Shown one piece after another: positions 34,400-44,859 of a DNA stretch of 64,000 nucleotides. The stretch is from Protopterus annectens (taxonomy: Eukaryota; Chordata; Ceratodontiformes; Protopteridae), in assembly GCF_019279795.1 (NCBI RefSeq), contig NC_056737.1:1198148475-1198212474 (forward strand), written 5' to 3'. The notes beneath the pieces are model-generated. The model was not told where the DNA came from, ran no database searches, and worked only from the letters and a program-made list of their open reading frames with translations. Position 1 is the stretch's first letter, and the number at the start of each line of letters is the position of its first letter. A program made the translations under genes and the position numbers.

Positions 34400-35738
34400 G
34401 ATGGAGGGGAAGGGGGAGGAGATAGAATGTTTAGAGGTTCTAGAAGGTTTTATTGATAAAAGTAATGAAAGTTTGGATCATATGAATTCTGTTGTTTGTG
34501 CCTGCAATGAATTTAAAATGTTAACATATTTAATTACACAGAATTAAATATTAATAATGCATATTTTAGTTTATTTTCTAAAGGGTTGAATTTTGTTCCT
34601 GGAACTAAATGTGATATCAGTAGACTTGTGACTGATTTAAAAATGTTTTTGAGAAAAATAAATTTGGAACTGATTTGTGGTGAAGGAGAACCTGCGGGTG
34701 ATGTATCGAATGAATTAAAAAAGAGAAGTGTTTGGAATCCCCCTATTCATGCACAATTGAGGAATTTTGAGAATTTAGTAGAAACTGAGTTGAGACAGGC
34801 AGTGAAAAGAAATAAATTTGCACCAAACCTTCCATCTTGTGAATATGAGCTACTACAACTATTAAGGGGGAATGATAATCTAAGAGTGATGAAGCCAGAC
34901 AAGGGGGGAGGCATTGTTTTGATGACCAGCATTATGTATGAAGGGAAAATGTTTAACATTTTACTTAATGTTTCAGCATATAGTAATGTGTCTAAAAATG
35001 AGATAAATATTGGTCATAGAAGAATATATTCTACATTATATGATTTATTTTTGGAAGGATGTATTGATAAAGATTTGTTTGATTTTTTTATACAACAGTA
35101 AGCCAAAAATTCCTTCCATTTTTGGTATCCCAAAAGTTCACAAGAACTATATGGATCCACTCTTCTCCCCATAGTAGCTGCTGAAGGTTCAGCAATTTCA
35201 CCCTTAGCTAGATATATTGATGTAAAATTGAAAAAAATCTATGATGAAAGGTACATCATTCTTGAAAGATTCTTGGGATTTGCTTCACAATGTGAAAGAG
35301 AATATGTTTTATAGTGATTTAATTTTTGTGACCATTGATGTGGTAGACCTATTTGGTTCTATACCACATAATTTGGGCCTTGAATGGTTTGAGGAAGCCA
35401 TTAGGTCTTTGGGTGATCTGAATGACAATGATATATACACATGCATAGTTTTAATGGAAATGGTGTTAAAACACAACTATATATTTTTTCAAGGTGAATA
35501 TTTCCATCAAATTAGTGGTGTGGCGATGGGAGCAAGATGTGCTCCCATATATGCCAATATGATTTTAAACACCTGGGAAACAAAATTTATATACCATAGT
35601 ACATTTAAAGATAGTTGGTGTTTATACAAGCGCTACCTGAATGACATAGTGATATTATGGAAAGATAGTAAAGAAAAATTAAATGAATTTATATATTATA
35701 TAAATAACACCACTATTTTTTTTAAAATTTACGCATGA
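34400..35738 (+). pseudogene. Penelope-like reverse transcriptase
   Basis: Frames 34353-34547, 34586-35101 and 35241-35738 together cover the N-terminal region (FSKGLNFVPGTKCDISRLVT), the NLRVMKPDKGGGIVLM motif, the segment around 35105-35230 that needs a frame change (IPSIFGIPKVHK-like), TIDVVDLFGSIPH (palm motif with the first catalytic Asp), ISGVAMGARCAPIYANMIL, and YLNDIVILWKDS. In this last motif the usual Tyr-x-Asp-Asp reads Tyr-Leu-Asn-Asp, so a catalytic Asp is lost. With the frame breaks, this copy cannot be active. Confidence 0.85.
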
Positions 35739-35887
35739 AATCAGTTTTAAAGACATTAATTATTTAGATATCACATTAATTAAGGATAGGAATTATTTTA
35801 AGTCAAAAGTTTTTTAGGAAAAAGACTTTTTCTAATTGTTATTTACATTTTAGTAGTGGACACCCAATACACCAGAAGAGAAGCATT

Positions 35888-36824
35888 GTGAAAGGTCAGT
35901 TTGTGAGAATTTCCAGAATGACATCTGATGATTTAGATTTTGTTGGAGAGTGTGAGTTTTTGACTCACATGTTTTTGGAAAGAGGATACCCACTGGAATT
36001 CTGCACCAAAATTAAAGAAGAAGTGATTAGAAGTAGAAAAGATAGATTTCAACCCATTTTAGGGAAAGAACCTAAAAATTTGAAAAACTTGACTAATATT
36101 GGGCAATTGAATATGGTAGAGTCTACCGACATCACAAAGAATAGGACTAAGCTATACAATAGAGCCTTTATTACAGATTTTAGTGGTGATGCAATTACAA
36201 TTCAAAAAGTTTTTGATAAAGAATGGGATAAATTTATTAAAATTACTGATCTTGCTCTCAGCAATAAGGAACCCCTAAAAATTATTTTTAGAAGGGGACA
36301 TAATATTAAAGATTGGTTGTTGTTACATCACAATGATAAAAAGAAAACAATAAAGTCTTTTGGTACATTTTCATGCAAGATGTGCTCTCAATGTCTGTCC
36401 CTGGTTAGCTAACACACGGAGTGTTTTTACTGAATCTAGGGGAAAAGAAATTAATAGTAATACTCATAGTACTTGTGATACTTTTGGAGTGTTATATATT
36501 GCTATATGTGAGATTTGCTCTGGTTTTTATGTAGGTAAGACAGAGAGGAAAATTAAAAGGAGAATATATGAACACATTAATGATATAAAGAATAAAAAAG
36601 CCACTAATGCATTATATAGACATACTATCATTTGTCCCCTAGCTAAATTTAAGTTTTTTATTATAGAGGAAGTTCAGAAAGATGAGAGGGGTGGCTTATG
36701 GGAAATGAAGATTGAATACCGGGAACTATATTGGCAAATAGTGTTAGAAGCCAGTAAGTTCCCAGGTTTAAATGAGAATGTTTCCATTGCCCCGGTTCTA
36801 AAGATGAGGGCTGCGAGATTATAA
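35888..36824 (+). pseudogene. Penelope-like C-terminal region and GIY-YIG endonuclease
   Basis: Frame 35888-36412 continues the RT thumb (FLERGYPLEFCTKIKEEVIR) to the Cys-rich FSCKMCSQC. A frame change at 36380-36412 leads into 36360-36824, which holds the GIY-YIG fold. Here the two strands read VLYIAICEICSGFYVGKT, followed by RRIYEHINDIKN, an RHTIICPLAKFKFFIIEEV segment and the Glu-bearing ELYWQ. The endonuclease makes the target nick used for priming. The GIY-YIG Arg and the Glu appear to be present. Confidence 0.85.
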
Positions 36825-37457
36825 CTAGTTCAGATTTATTCACATTTATTTGTTTTTTCACATTTTACATTTTATTAATGTTTCACCACACATGTTTTTA
36901 AATGTTGTTGATTCATATGTTTTAGGAACATTTTATATCTTATATTTTATATGTCATATTTATTTATTTGATTGACTTATTTATTACATATATATATTTA
37001 TTGTATTTATTATTCATTGCAGGTTTAGGTGAGACACAATACACATATATATTCAAGTATGGATTCATCATTATTTTATGTATTTTCATGTATTCATTTT
37101 TAGACTATATACATTTTATATAGATTCATTCAAATTTTCATGTAATTTTGTCTTTTGACCACTAGAGGGGAGTGTTGTACTAGTTTCGCGACGAAGGTGT
37201 TTAAGCTATATATCCTTCCAGTTCTCATTATGAGGCTTTATTTATGTATTTAGATATCTATGTATTCACAGTCCATTTTGGCGATCACAACCAGCATAAC
37301 ATCCATATACAACTTGGAATTCAATTTATGTGTTTTTTGAAAATGCAAGGTCAGTGTTTGTTGTTAAGAATAAGTTTAAACATTAAGCCAGTCACTATTT
37401 CAGATTGTTTAATTGGATTGTATATTCATGGGATGCATTTTAATTGGATGATTTGAA

Positions 37458-37688
37458 TTTTAACCAAACAAACAAGCAGTATTCACGACGAATGACTCCA
37501 AACCATCAGCTTAAGCAGATTAAACAGTTTTATTGCACAAACCACAAAGACACTTATATTCCTTTAACATTGTACCATGGTAAAGGAATATAAGTGTCTT
37601 TGTGGTTCGTGCAATAAAACTGTTTAATCTGCTTAAGCTAATGGTATGGAGTCGTTCGTCGTGAATACTGCTTGTTTGTTTGGTTAAA
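37458..37688. repeat. Long inverted repeat (hairpin), ~108 bp arms
   Basis: Arms 37458-37566 and 37581-37688 are reverse complements with only a handful of mismatches. They start TTTAACCAAACAAACAAGCA and end in the matching TGCTTGTTTGTTTGGTTAAA. The 14-base loop contains TACCATGG. It could be a foldback MITE inserted in the UTR or a structured part of the Penelope-like RNA. Confidence 0.92.
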
Positions 37689-37776
37689 AGTCTTTTTTGG
37701 CAGTATTATCCATTTATTTGTTATTTATGATTTGAATTTTGCCAGCTTATATATATGTTTGGGTTTGGTTTTTCTT

Positions 37777-37835
37777 GTTGTCTGATGAAGTCTGTTTTAT
37801 AGACGAAAAACGCAGTGTTTGTCAAGCGTTTAACG
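37777..37835 (+). ncRNA. Hammerhead ribozyme-like motif
   Basis: The core boxes are in the right order: CTGATGA at 37782-37788 and GAAA at 37805-37808. Between them GTCT (37790-37793) pairs with AGAC (37801-37804), leaving A37789 unpaired. After GAAA, AAACGC (37808-37813) pairs perfectly with GCGTTT (37826-37831), placing the cleavage-site base at A37832. Stem I is weak, with three pairs (TGT with ACG, including a GU). Hammerhead motifs are known in Penelope-like elements (established). This copy is probably degraded or a variant. Confidence 0.5.
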
Positions 37836-37957
37836 TTGTATTTGGATCGAATAAACTGGTTTTATCCTACAGCTGTCTGGTGCTTGATTTCTCCTCGATT
37901 CAATGCTTTTTCTTTGCTTACTAGTTTCTGGTTTTGCACTGTTCTTCATTTTGGTTG

Positions 37958-38630
37958 TTTACTAGTTGCCTATGAAGATGTTATAGACAGTGATGCTCAC
38001 ATGTAATTATTTGTGTTATGGACATGACAACACTGGCTATTACGGAAACAGTGTAGCTACCCTTGGCAGCAAACCTCCTCTGAGGAGCACATCACATTCT
38101 GTTAGTTGATTACAGATGATGCATGTGTCTACATGTCTGTTTCCTTCTCTGGGTATATACTCACATATCCACCAGGACCATGAGCTCTGTTGGGCACAGA
38201 CACCCACTCCCCAAACAGAGTCATGTACCAATAGGCTCTGATGCCACTATCAACATGATCATGATATAATAAGATAATGTGAGCCATCACCTATGATGTG
38301 GCTATTAAACATGGGCAGCTGTCTCCTACATCTTGCACTCCTACTGCAGATGTTACAGTGGAGTTAAAGATGATGTGCAACCTGTTTCATTACCAGTGCT
38401 GTGCACTACCTTGCAAACAGTATGTGCAGGCGGCTGTTACGTTGGGCTACACAAACCTGGTAGTTCAAACAGTGTGTCTGTACTCTCAATATCCACTCTA
38501 TGTAGGTGTGCACATAGTAATTTGGCCCAGCCCTGTAACAAGGGTCACTACATATTTGCATAACATGTACACATGCACAGCTGTTATTGCTTGCAAACAA
38601 TAGTAGAGAGGTGGATATTACATGTGTTAT
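37958..38630 (+). repeat. ~670 bp direct repeat, right flank of the Penelope-like element
   Basis: Partner of 33716-34386. Beyond its end at 38630 the sequence (GTGCATGGATAGTTACC) is again like the left outer flank in composition. That fits a target duplication, or a tandem remnant, better than a transposon-internal LTR. Confidence 0.85.
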
Positions 38631-40500
38631 GTGCATGGATAGTTACCTGGCTCTTCCAATTATCTTTGCTATCATGCTGCTAACCTGCCAGATGAATACT
38701 AATGCTATGTATCCTGTCATTGAGTATTGTAATTGCCAATAGACATAACTACTGTTTGCATAACATAACAGAACTGCTATGCAGAATAGAATACAGATCT
38801 GCCTAGAATACTGTACATTACACAGTTATTGGCACAATATCCCACAGTGCACACCATATTTGCATGGTAAGCCTACCTTTAACATGCTCATCTTACTTAT
38901 ATACCCATACATATGTCGACTGTTACAATATAACAACATATACTATCCCCTGTTACAGCACGTACTTGTTGGACCACTCCTGACACTGACAGTGGCTGGA
39001 AGCGAAATGGTGGGTTCCAAACCCATAGCATCCCTTGTGGTATATGTGGAGTGTGCCGTGTGACCTACAGCAGTACACACATAGAATACTACAAGTATCA
39101 CTACTGCTCAACAATACATCACTACAAGATAGCTATTTCCATTATAGGCATTGATTACACTGGAATTCTTACAGTACAGATACTACATACACAAACATAC
39201 TACATGTTATACATACCATCTTAGTAACCGGAGGTGTTAGTAACTAGTGTACTACTCGTTTTCGGTTCATCTTTCCTTGCTTTGTGCTGTCCTACAGGTA
39301 GATACAGATGGTTTGAATGTGTGACAAGGCAACCTTTTATAGTTACAGATCAGTAACGTGCTATCCCAATGACCAATTGGTGTTCCTAAGTAGCTAATTG
39401 CATGCACATCAGCTGCGCTGCTACTGCCTTAGCCAATACCATGGCTACAGTGGAGTATAACTGAGTACTCCACTTGGGCGTTGTCCCTTTACTTTACTTG
39501 TGAGGAAGACAGCGTGGAGGTTTTTTTGGAATCCATTGCAACAGCTGTATTGAGACGAACAGTAATATATTGTGTGTAATGCCTAGAGGAGTTGGTCTAA
39601 ATGTGAGTACTGCTGTTATATTTATGAACATTGCTACTTGTGCAGGGTTTGTCTGTACCTAATACTTCTACATATGTGTCAGTCTGGCCAGGTTGTTTAA
39701 CCAGCTAAAGGCTGCATAGCTATGCATATAATGTTAGGGGGTTTACAGTGTGCCTACCAGACATATTTAGTTTGGTGTTACTGTGTATCATACTGCGCTT
39801 ATAATCAGTACTCGGTAAAACTTCTTGGTGTTCAGGCCTTTCAACCCTCTGAAACGGGATTAGTTCATACAAACCCTGTTACATCAGCAGCTGCTCAATT
39901 GTATAACGGCAACTATTTCACATAGAGCCATGTTAGTGTGTCTGTGCCCAGGTATGTTAAGGTTTCAGCAGATATTGTACAGCAGTTGCATAATTGGTTA
40001 TGGTATGACAGTATGTATTGATGTAATTATTTCGGTTGTGGGGTAGATGTTGGTGGGTGTACATAGCACATGCAGGTGTGTAGGAACCCCTTTTATACAA
40101 TGTCTATATGTGTGTGGGTGTTCTTTCCTTATGTGAACACCTATCCCATAGTGGACTAATACTATGGTAAATGCAGGCTGATTCATTAAGGCACTATTAA
40201 ATGCTTCCTGTATAGCATGCAGGTACTGTTAGTCCTTGAATCCTTTTGGTAATACATCGGAATGTAATAAAGATTTGCAAAATGAAAGCTGGCTGTGTAA
40301 TTCTGTCATGGATATTTGCAGTCAATGCAGTTGTGTTGGTGACTATGTCCATAGAACATATCTGTAATAGCATATTGGCATATACTCTTCCTATTTTATG
40401 TTCATATTGTTTGGGTGGGGGGAGCCGAATGTGTGATTGCTATGGTCCATGTTATACTCAGATATGACCACTTCGGATGCTGTCTACAGACATGTATGTA
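38631..40500. other. Unassigned region
   Basis: No gene recognised. At 39370-39500 there are CCAAT/ATTGG-type motifs (GACCAATTGG, AGCCAATACC) and a small hairpin GTGGAGTA..TACTCCAC, which might be promoter remains but have no matching coding sequence. Short open frames at 39722 and 40246 lack family features. Confidence 0.4.
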
Positions 40501-40504
40501 TGTA

Positions 40505-40509
<5 letters not shown>

Positions 40510-40601
<92 letters not shown>

Positions 40602-40753
40602 GTGTATATGTATATAGATATATACATTATCGCATAAGTTTATCTGTACCTCCATAGATGTGTAGATGTTTCTAACCTATCTATATATCTACATATATAT
40701 GTAGACCTGTATATATCGACATGTCTCTATGTATCTCTCTCTCTTTCTCTCTC

Positions 40754-40812
<59 letters not shown>
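40510..40812. repeat. (GT)n, (AT)n and (AT)n microsatellites
   Basis: GT run 40510-40562 directly joined to AT 40563-40600. After about 150 bases of related TATCTG/CTCTCT sequence a second AT run spans about 40758-40812. Confidence 0.95.
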
Positions 40813-40814
<2 letters not shown>

Positions 40815-40934
40815 ATATATGAGCGTACGCCTATAATTGGGTACATGGCGGGTTGTCCTATTTCAACACAATCCTCGCTTTTGTGTTTTAAACTGTCTGC
40901 ATACACATCTGGAATAGGTACATCCCAGGTAGCT

Positions 40935-41120
40935 TAGTGTTAGGTTAATCGGAGGATGGAGTACATGGTTGCGGGTTCTACTCCTAGAAGGTGTTATTAT
41001 TTTACCTCTCAGAGTAGGCATTGGTAGTGAAAGTGTGAATAACGCACATTTATGCAGTTGTGAGCTGGTTTGCCCATGGTCTGCACGACGTTAATCAAAG
41101 GTCAAACGTGTAAAGCGCTT
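40935..41120 (+). repeat. tRNA-derived SINE-like repeat (family A)
   Basis: AGGTAGCTTAGTGTTAGGTT is box A-like and GCGGGTTCTACTCC is box B-like. The body has TTTATGCAGTTGTGAGC. It lies back to back with the minus copy at 41130. Confidence 0.55.
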
Positions 41121-41129
41121 CTCCATTTA

Positions 41130-41310
41130 CCGTGTAGCAGTGCTGCTTACCATCGCACAAAAACGTGGAAACCCGCTTACAACTGCTTAACAGTGCTTTA
41201 ATCCACCTGCATCCAAAAGCCCTTATTCTGGCCCTCAAAATAAGCTAACAGCCCTTGAACCTAGGACCATGAACACCACAGTCACTGACCTTACCACTAC
41301 GGCATCTGAG
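41130..41310 (-). repeat. tRNA-derived SINE-like repeat (family A)
   Basis: The minus strand reads GATGCCGTAGTGGTAAGG then GGTCCTAGGTTCAAGGG, then a body through AAGCAGTTGTAAGCGGG. It is one of the best-preserved heads of this family in the window. Confidence 0.6.
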
Positions 41311-41640
41311 ATATGTACGAATGTTATGGTGTTTGGAATATACATTGTACTACAGACATTCTTCACTACTGACAACATATGTGACAATCAGTTGGTGTAC
41401 ATATGTCTGATGCATGTTAATGTTCATATGTCTGTGAAAGTAGGTGTTGCAATGTGACATGACAGGGTGTATTATGAATGAGTATGGTTCTTGCTTTGTG
41501 TCCTTTTTATATTGTCCCCATACTCCATGTATGCCCCTCCAATTCACTTATTGGACATCCGACCCAGGCCCTCCTTGATGCATGATTGCATTACACATCA
41601 TCCCCCCCCCCCAATCTTCACATACACAACAACCACCCCT

Positions 41641-42937
41641 TCTATTTATTTATTTATTATTTATTTATTTATTTAAATTTGTTGACCGGGAGAGTCCGAC
41701 TGGACGTGGGTACATTTTCAGAGGAGGCCCGGGGAGAAAAGCTCCACAGTTAAACAGACAGTAGTTACATTGGATTACATAGTGATTAACAATTTAGCAT
41801 AGCAATTACTTACAACATATTTACAGATGAAGAACATAGTACATCAGTAGACAACTAGAATCTTTATCTGTGAAGTACATAACAGACATTAACAAATGTT
41901 ACAAGAAGAAGTTTCTGCTGTATAATAAGTACTAGGCTTATGAGCATCTGAGCTTGCTATAATCAAGGTAGTTAGTGGAGTGGAAAGAAAGGTAGTGGTT
42001 GGATGGGGTGGATGATATTAGAGTGGGAGTTGCAAGGGCATAGCCAGCATGTTTTTAGGTGCGGTTTTAGTAAAGTTTTGAAGTGGGTGCATGATGGTAT
42101 GGAGGTAATTGTGGGTGGGAGGGAGTTCCATAATTTGGCTATGGTGCAAGAGAATAGTGCTTCACCAGCAGAGTTATTGGCTTTAATGATCTGCAAGTGA
42201 TTTTTGTTGCTGGATCTTAGTGGTCTGGTGGTGCGATAGGGTTGGAGTAGATTCTGGAGGGATGGGACATTTAGTGGATGGTTTACTAGTTTGTGGGCGA
42301 GTGAGAGTTGATACCATTGAAGGAGATGAGGGAGTTCAAGCCAGCCCAGTTCAGCAAGTGAAAGACAGTGGTGACTATGGTAGGATTCCCCTGTGGCGAA
42401 TTTGGTGATTTTGTTATAGCAGGACTCTAGCTTGTTTAGATCGCATTGCCTTAGGTTGGTATATATTGGAGAGGCATAAAGTAGGGTGGAGATAAGGTGG
42501 GAATTAGCTATTGAAATCTTTGCTGCTTTGGTGAGAAATTGCTTATTTCTGTATAACGCTCCTAGTTTTTTGTGGACTTTTTTTATGGTCATGGATATGT
42601 GAATGTCAAATTTTAGTTTATTGTCTATTTCCACTCCTAGCAATTTGGTGTGTTCAGTTGGGTATATAGTGGTGTTATCTTTTGCTGTGATGTTAAAGTG
42701 AGAGTTGTTTTGAGTATGTTTGGTGGGTTGGAAGATGAGTAGTTTAGTTTTGTTTAGGTTGAGTATTAATTGGGCATCGGATAACCAAGTTTCAACAGAG
42801 GAAAAGGCTTCCTGTGTGACTTTTTGCAGTTTTGGTAGGGACTGGGCTGAGCAGATGATGGTTGAGTCATCTGCGTATTGTATGAGTGTGCCATGTTTGC
42901 TAGCAGAGGCTAGATTATTGGTGACATAGGTTAATAT
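41641..42937 (-). mobile_element. L2-like LINE copy B, 5'-truncated
   Basis: Minus-strand element with an open frame from about 42937 to 41972. The catalytic YADDSTIICSAQ lies near the truncated 5' end, then comes the thumb (KKLGALYRNKQFLTKAAKIS), a conserved LAELGWLELPHLLQWY block and the C-terminus WNSLPPTITSIPSCTHFK. The 3' UTR contains the reverse complement of GTTGACCGGGAGAGTCCGAC, and the tail is (AAAT)n. No stop or frameshift is visible in the retained frame, so it looks younger than copy A. Confidence 0.87.
41972..42937 (-). CDS. L2-like reverse transcriptase, C-terminal half (intact partial frame)
   Basis: Partial coding region of copy B. It begins inside the RT just before YADD, so it has no start codon and would not yield a working enzyme. 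I followed the frame from LTYVTNNLASASKHGTLIQ through LLGVEIDNKLKFDIHISMT to the stop at 41972. Its counterpart in copy A is frameshifted. Confidence 0.75.
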   Translation of the reverse strand: MLTYVTNNLASASKHGTLIQYADDSTIICSAQSLPKLQKVTQEAFSSVETWLSDAQLILNLNKTKLLIFQPTKHTQNNSHFNITAKDNTTIYPTEHTKLLGVEIDNKLKFDIHISMTIKKVHKKLGALYRNKQFLTKAAKISIANSHLISTLLYASPIYTNLRQCDLNKLESCYNKITKFATGESYHSHHCLSLAELGWLELPHLLQWYQLSLAHKLVNHPLNVPSLQNLLQPYRTTRPLRSSNKNHLQIIKANNSAGEALFSCTIAKLWNSLPPTITSIPSCTHFKTLLKPHLKTCWLCPCNSHSNIIHPIQPLPFFPLH

Positions 42938-42949
42938 TAATTGTTATGA

Positions 42950-43067
42950 TACCAAAGCTGCATGTGTTTTGTGTACACTCCAATTCCTTTGGAGTGCTTC
43001 TGTGTCACGAAGTGTGTTCATAGATGCTTATATATATGGCTATTACTATAACTGTATAATATATATG

Positions 43068-43131
<64 letters not shown>

Positions 43132-43150
43132 AGTGTGTGTGCAGTCATCA

Positions 43151-43209
<59 letters not shown>
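42950..43209 (+). repeat. Short repeat plus two (AT)n arrays
   Basis: The 42950-43030 part matches 13501-13590 in reverse (CAATTCCTTTGGAGTGCTTC, CTGTGTCACGAAG). It is followed by AT arrays at 43073-43114 and 43155-43209 with a short GT run between. Confidence 0.7.
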
Positions 43210-43212
<3 letters not shown>

Positions 43213-43369
43213 ATTAGTTTGTAACAGTTATACATCTGTAGACTGGAATGTGTTGATTCACAAACTACAGTACATTACAATGTACTGTACATATGTTCAC
43301 AAGGCCATTGTCCCATTTGTGATCATTATATGGTATAAGGTGTAGTCTCAGGACCATAAAACGTGGACA

Positions 43370-43580
43370 CCTCGGATGGCTTAGTGGTATGTCCCATGTC
43401 TATAGTGTGCATGGTCCAGGGCTCGATACCTGTGATGCTTTACGAATGTTTTTACTGCATAGTAAGGCTCATTTATGCAGTTGTAAGCATATTTAACAGT
43501 GTTTGTGTGACATTATAGCAGCAGTTAAACACAGTTAAACAAACGTTGTGACATATAACCTGTGCGCGTAAACACAGCCA
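43370..43580 (+). repeat. tRNA-derived SINE-like repeat (family A)
   Basis: GGATGGCTTAGTGGTATGTC (box A) and GGTCCAGGGCTCGATACC (box B), then a body with TTTATGCAGTTGTAAGC. Closest relative is 12945-13105. Confidence 0.6.
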
Positions 43581-43744
43581 CATCCGCCAACTACTCTGGA
43601 TATATACCTGTCAGTGACATAACATCTCACTATGTGCTGACATAACATTACATTCTCTGTTGACTGTACTCTCCTGCACACATGGGTTTATATGGGTGAT
43701 TCGAATGTTTATTATATAGATGATTACTACCTGTATCTGCAAGC

Positions 43745-43915
43745 TGTGGTTAAGGTATACTTTTGCACATGATAAACATCCCTGCCTTTATTGGGATTGT
43801 AACCTCAAATTCTAAAGACATGCTTCTGGAGCATTTCTCCCCGGGCCTCTGCTGAAAACAGGATCTGTGGAACCTAGTCGGACATTCCCGGTCAACAAAT
43901 GTTAAATAAAATGCA
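43745..43915 (+). repeat. tRNA-like SINE with an L2-like 3' tail
   Basis: TGTGGTTAAGGTATACTTTT followed by TTGCACATGATA and GGGATTGTAACCTC resembles a tRNA-derived head. From 43830 the sequence GAGCATTTCTCCCCGGGCCT and CATTCCCGGTCAACAAATGT, ending in an A-rich AAATAAAA, matches the 3' UTR and tail of the two L2-like LINEs. It is either a SINE using the L2 tail or simply a severely 5'-truncated LINE next to unrelated sequence. Confidence 0.5.
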
Positions 43916-44119
43916 CAAATACTATGCAGATGCTGTAACCATTACACTGTTGACATTAACGTTGCTTCCGCCTATTTCCTATTTAGATGATTTCTATGTG
44001 TAAACTAGGCTAAGCAAAGGGTGGGAGCCCCCAAACTCACTGAGCTTCACATACTCTTGAAATAATAACGTACAACAAATGTACTGTGAAACGATACATT
44101 ACATTCCTAATTACATTAG

Positions 44120-44480
44120 GCACAGCCCCTCACTGACACACTTCCAGGGAAACCTTGCTGTGTGAATGGGTAACAGAATATACACCCCAGGGATCATGTG
44201 TCCCAGTTTGATAGCTGTAAGACCTGTTGAGGGAATTGAATGGTGTTGAATTGCCACATTAACATGCCCTCTTTAGATCACTAAGTGCCCCTATCACCCT
44301 CCACAACCCCAGTCTTAAACAGCTTCCTGCAACTCTGCCTGGAATTGCTTCATTGGCTATGCTTGACAGAGGCTCAGTTTCTTCATCAATGGTGCGGGGA
44401 AGGCCAACACACTGTTGCTATGCTTCTAATTGCCCTTGGGCAGATAGATAGTAGGCTATCTGTGCACCTCTAACTTGCAG
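44120..44480 (+). pseudogene. CR1-like LINE copy 5, 3' fragment
   Basis: CCCCTCACTGACACACTTCC and ATGGGTAACAGAATATACACC align with the LINE C-terminus (LFKRNLDEWMGNRKFYPG). After a gap, GCTTCTAATTGCCCTTGGGC with AGTAGGCTATCTGTGCACC matches the 3' UTR of copy 3. It is highly decayed and lies just upstream of copy 6 in the same orientation. Confidence 0.6.
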
Positions 44481-44859
44481 GCCATCACAGCCATAATATG
44501 CGAATAAACAGACCTTCAGATCACAATATACAGTGTGAACTCACCATGTAGTCGGGAAACAGTTGAGTACAGCACGAACATACAGAACACTGATACTTAG
44601 TCACTCCAAATGCCTATCTTGGAAGCTAGAAGACTTGTAAAAGGTTACGGCTTTCAATTGCTTACCACTAGGTGACCTACAGGGGAGATGAAAATCAAGC
44701 ACAGATGGGGAACATGCATGCAATGATACCATACCGACCTATGTGTCAGCCTTAGGCTTTGGAATACTGGCCAAGGCTATTGGCGTCCCCATGGTGCCTT
44801 ATTTAGGAGAGTCCCAAATGTGAATACCAGCTCTGTGAACAGCACAATAGCCGATTCAA

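Larger units (their letters stand above)
34387..37957 (+). mobile_element. Penelope-like retroelement (Neptune-like) with GIY-YIG endonuclease
   Basis: AT-rich 3.6 kb insert encoding, in order, an N-terminal extension, a Penelope-type reverse transcriptase, a Cys-rich linker and a GIY-YIG endonuclease. A 1.1 kb 3' UTR follows with a long hairpin and a hammerhead-like motif. Boundaries are set by the flanking direct repeats. The frame is broken in at least three places. The vertebrate Neptune group is suggested by the CKMCSQC linker before the endonuclease. The element differs sharply from its surroundings in base composition. Confidence 0.85.
36825..37957 (+). other. Penelope-like element 3' UTR
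   Basis: AT-rich, non-coding. It contains the 108 bp-arm hairpin at 37458-37688 and the hammerhead-like core at 37777-37835, and ends at the right direct repeat. Confidence 0.6.

Noticed and set aside
33716-38630. LTR retrotransposon with 670 bp LTRs
   Set aside because: The repeats lack TG..CA ends and primer-binding or polypurine tracts. The enclosed protein is a Penelope-type RT with GIY-YIG, not gag-pol.
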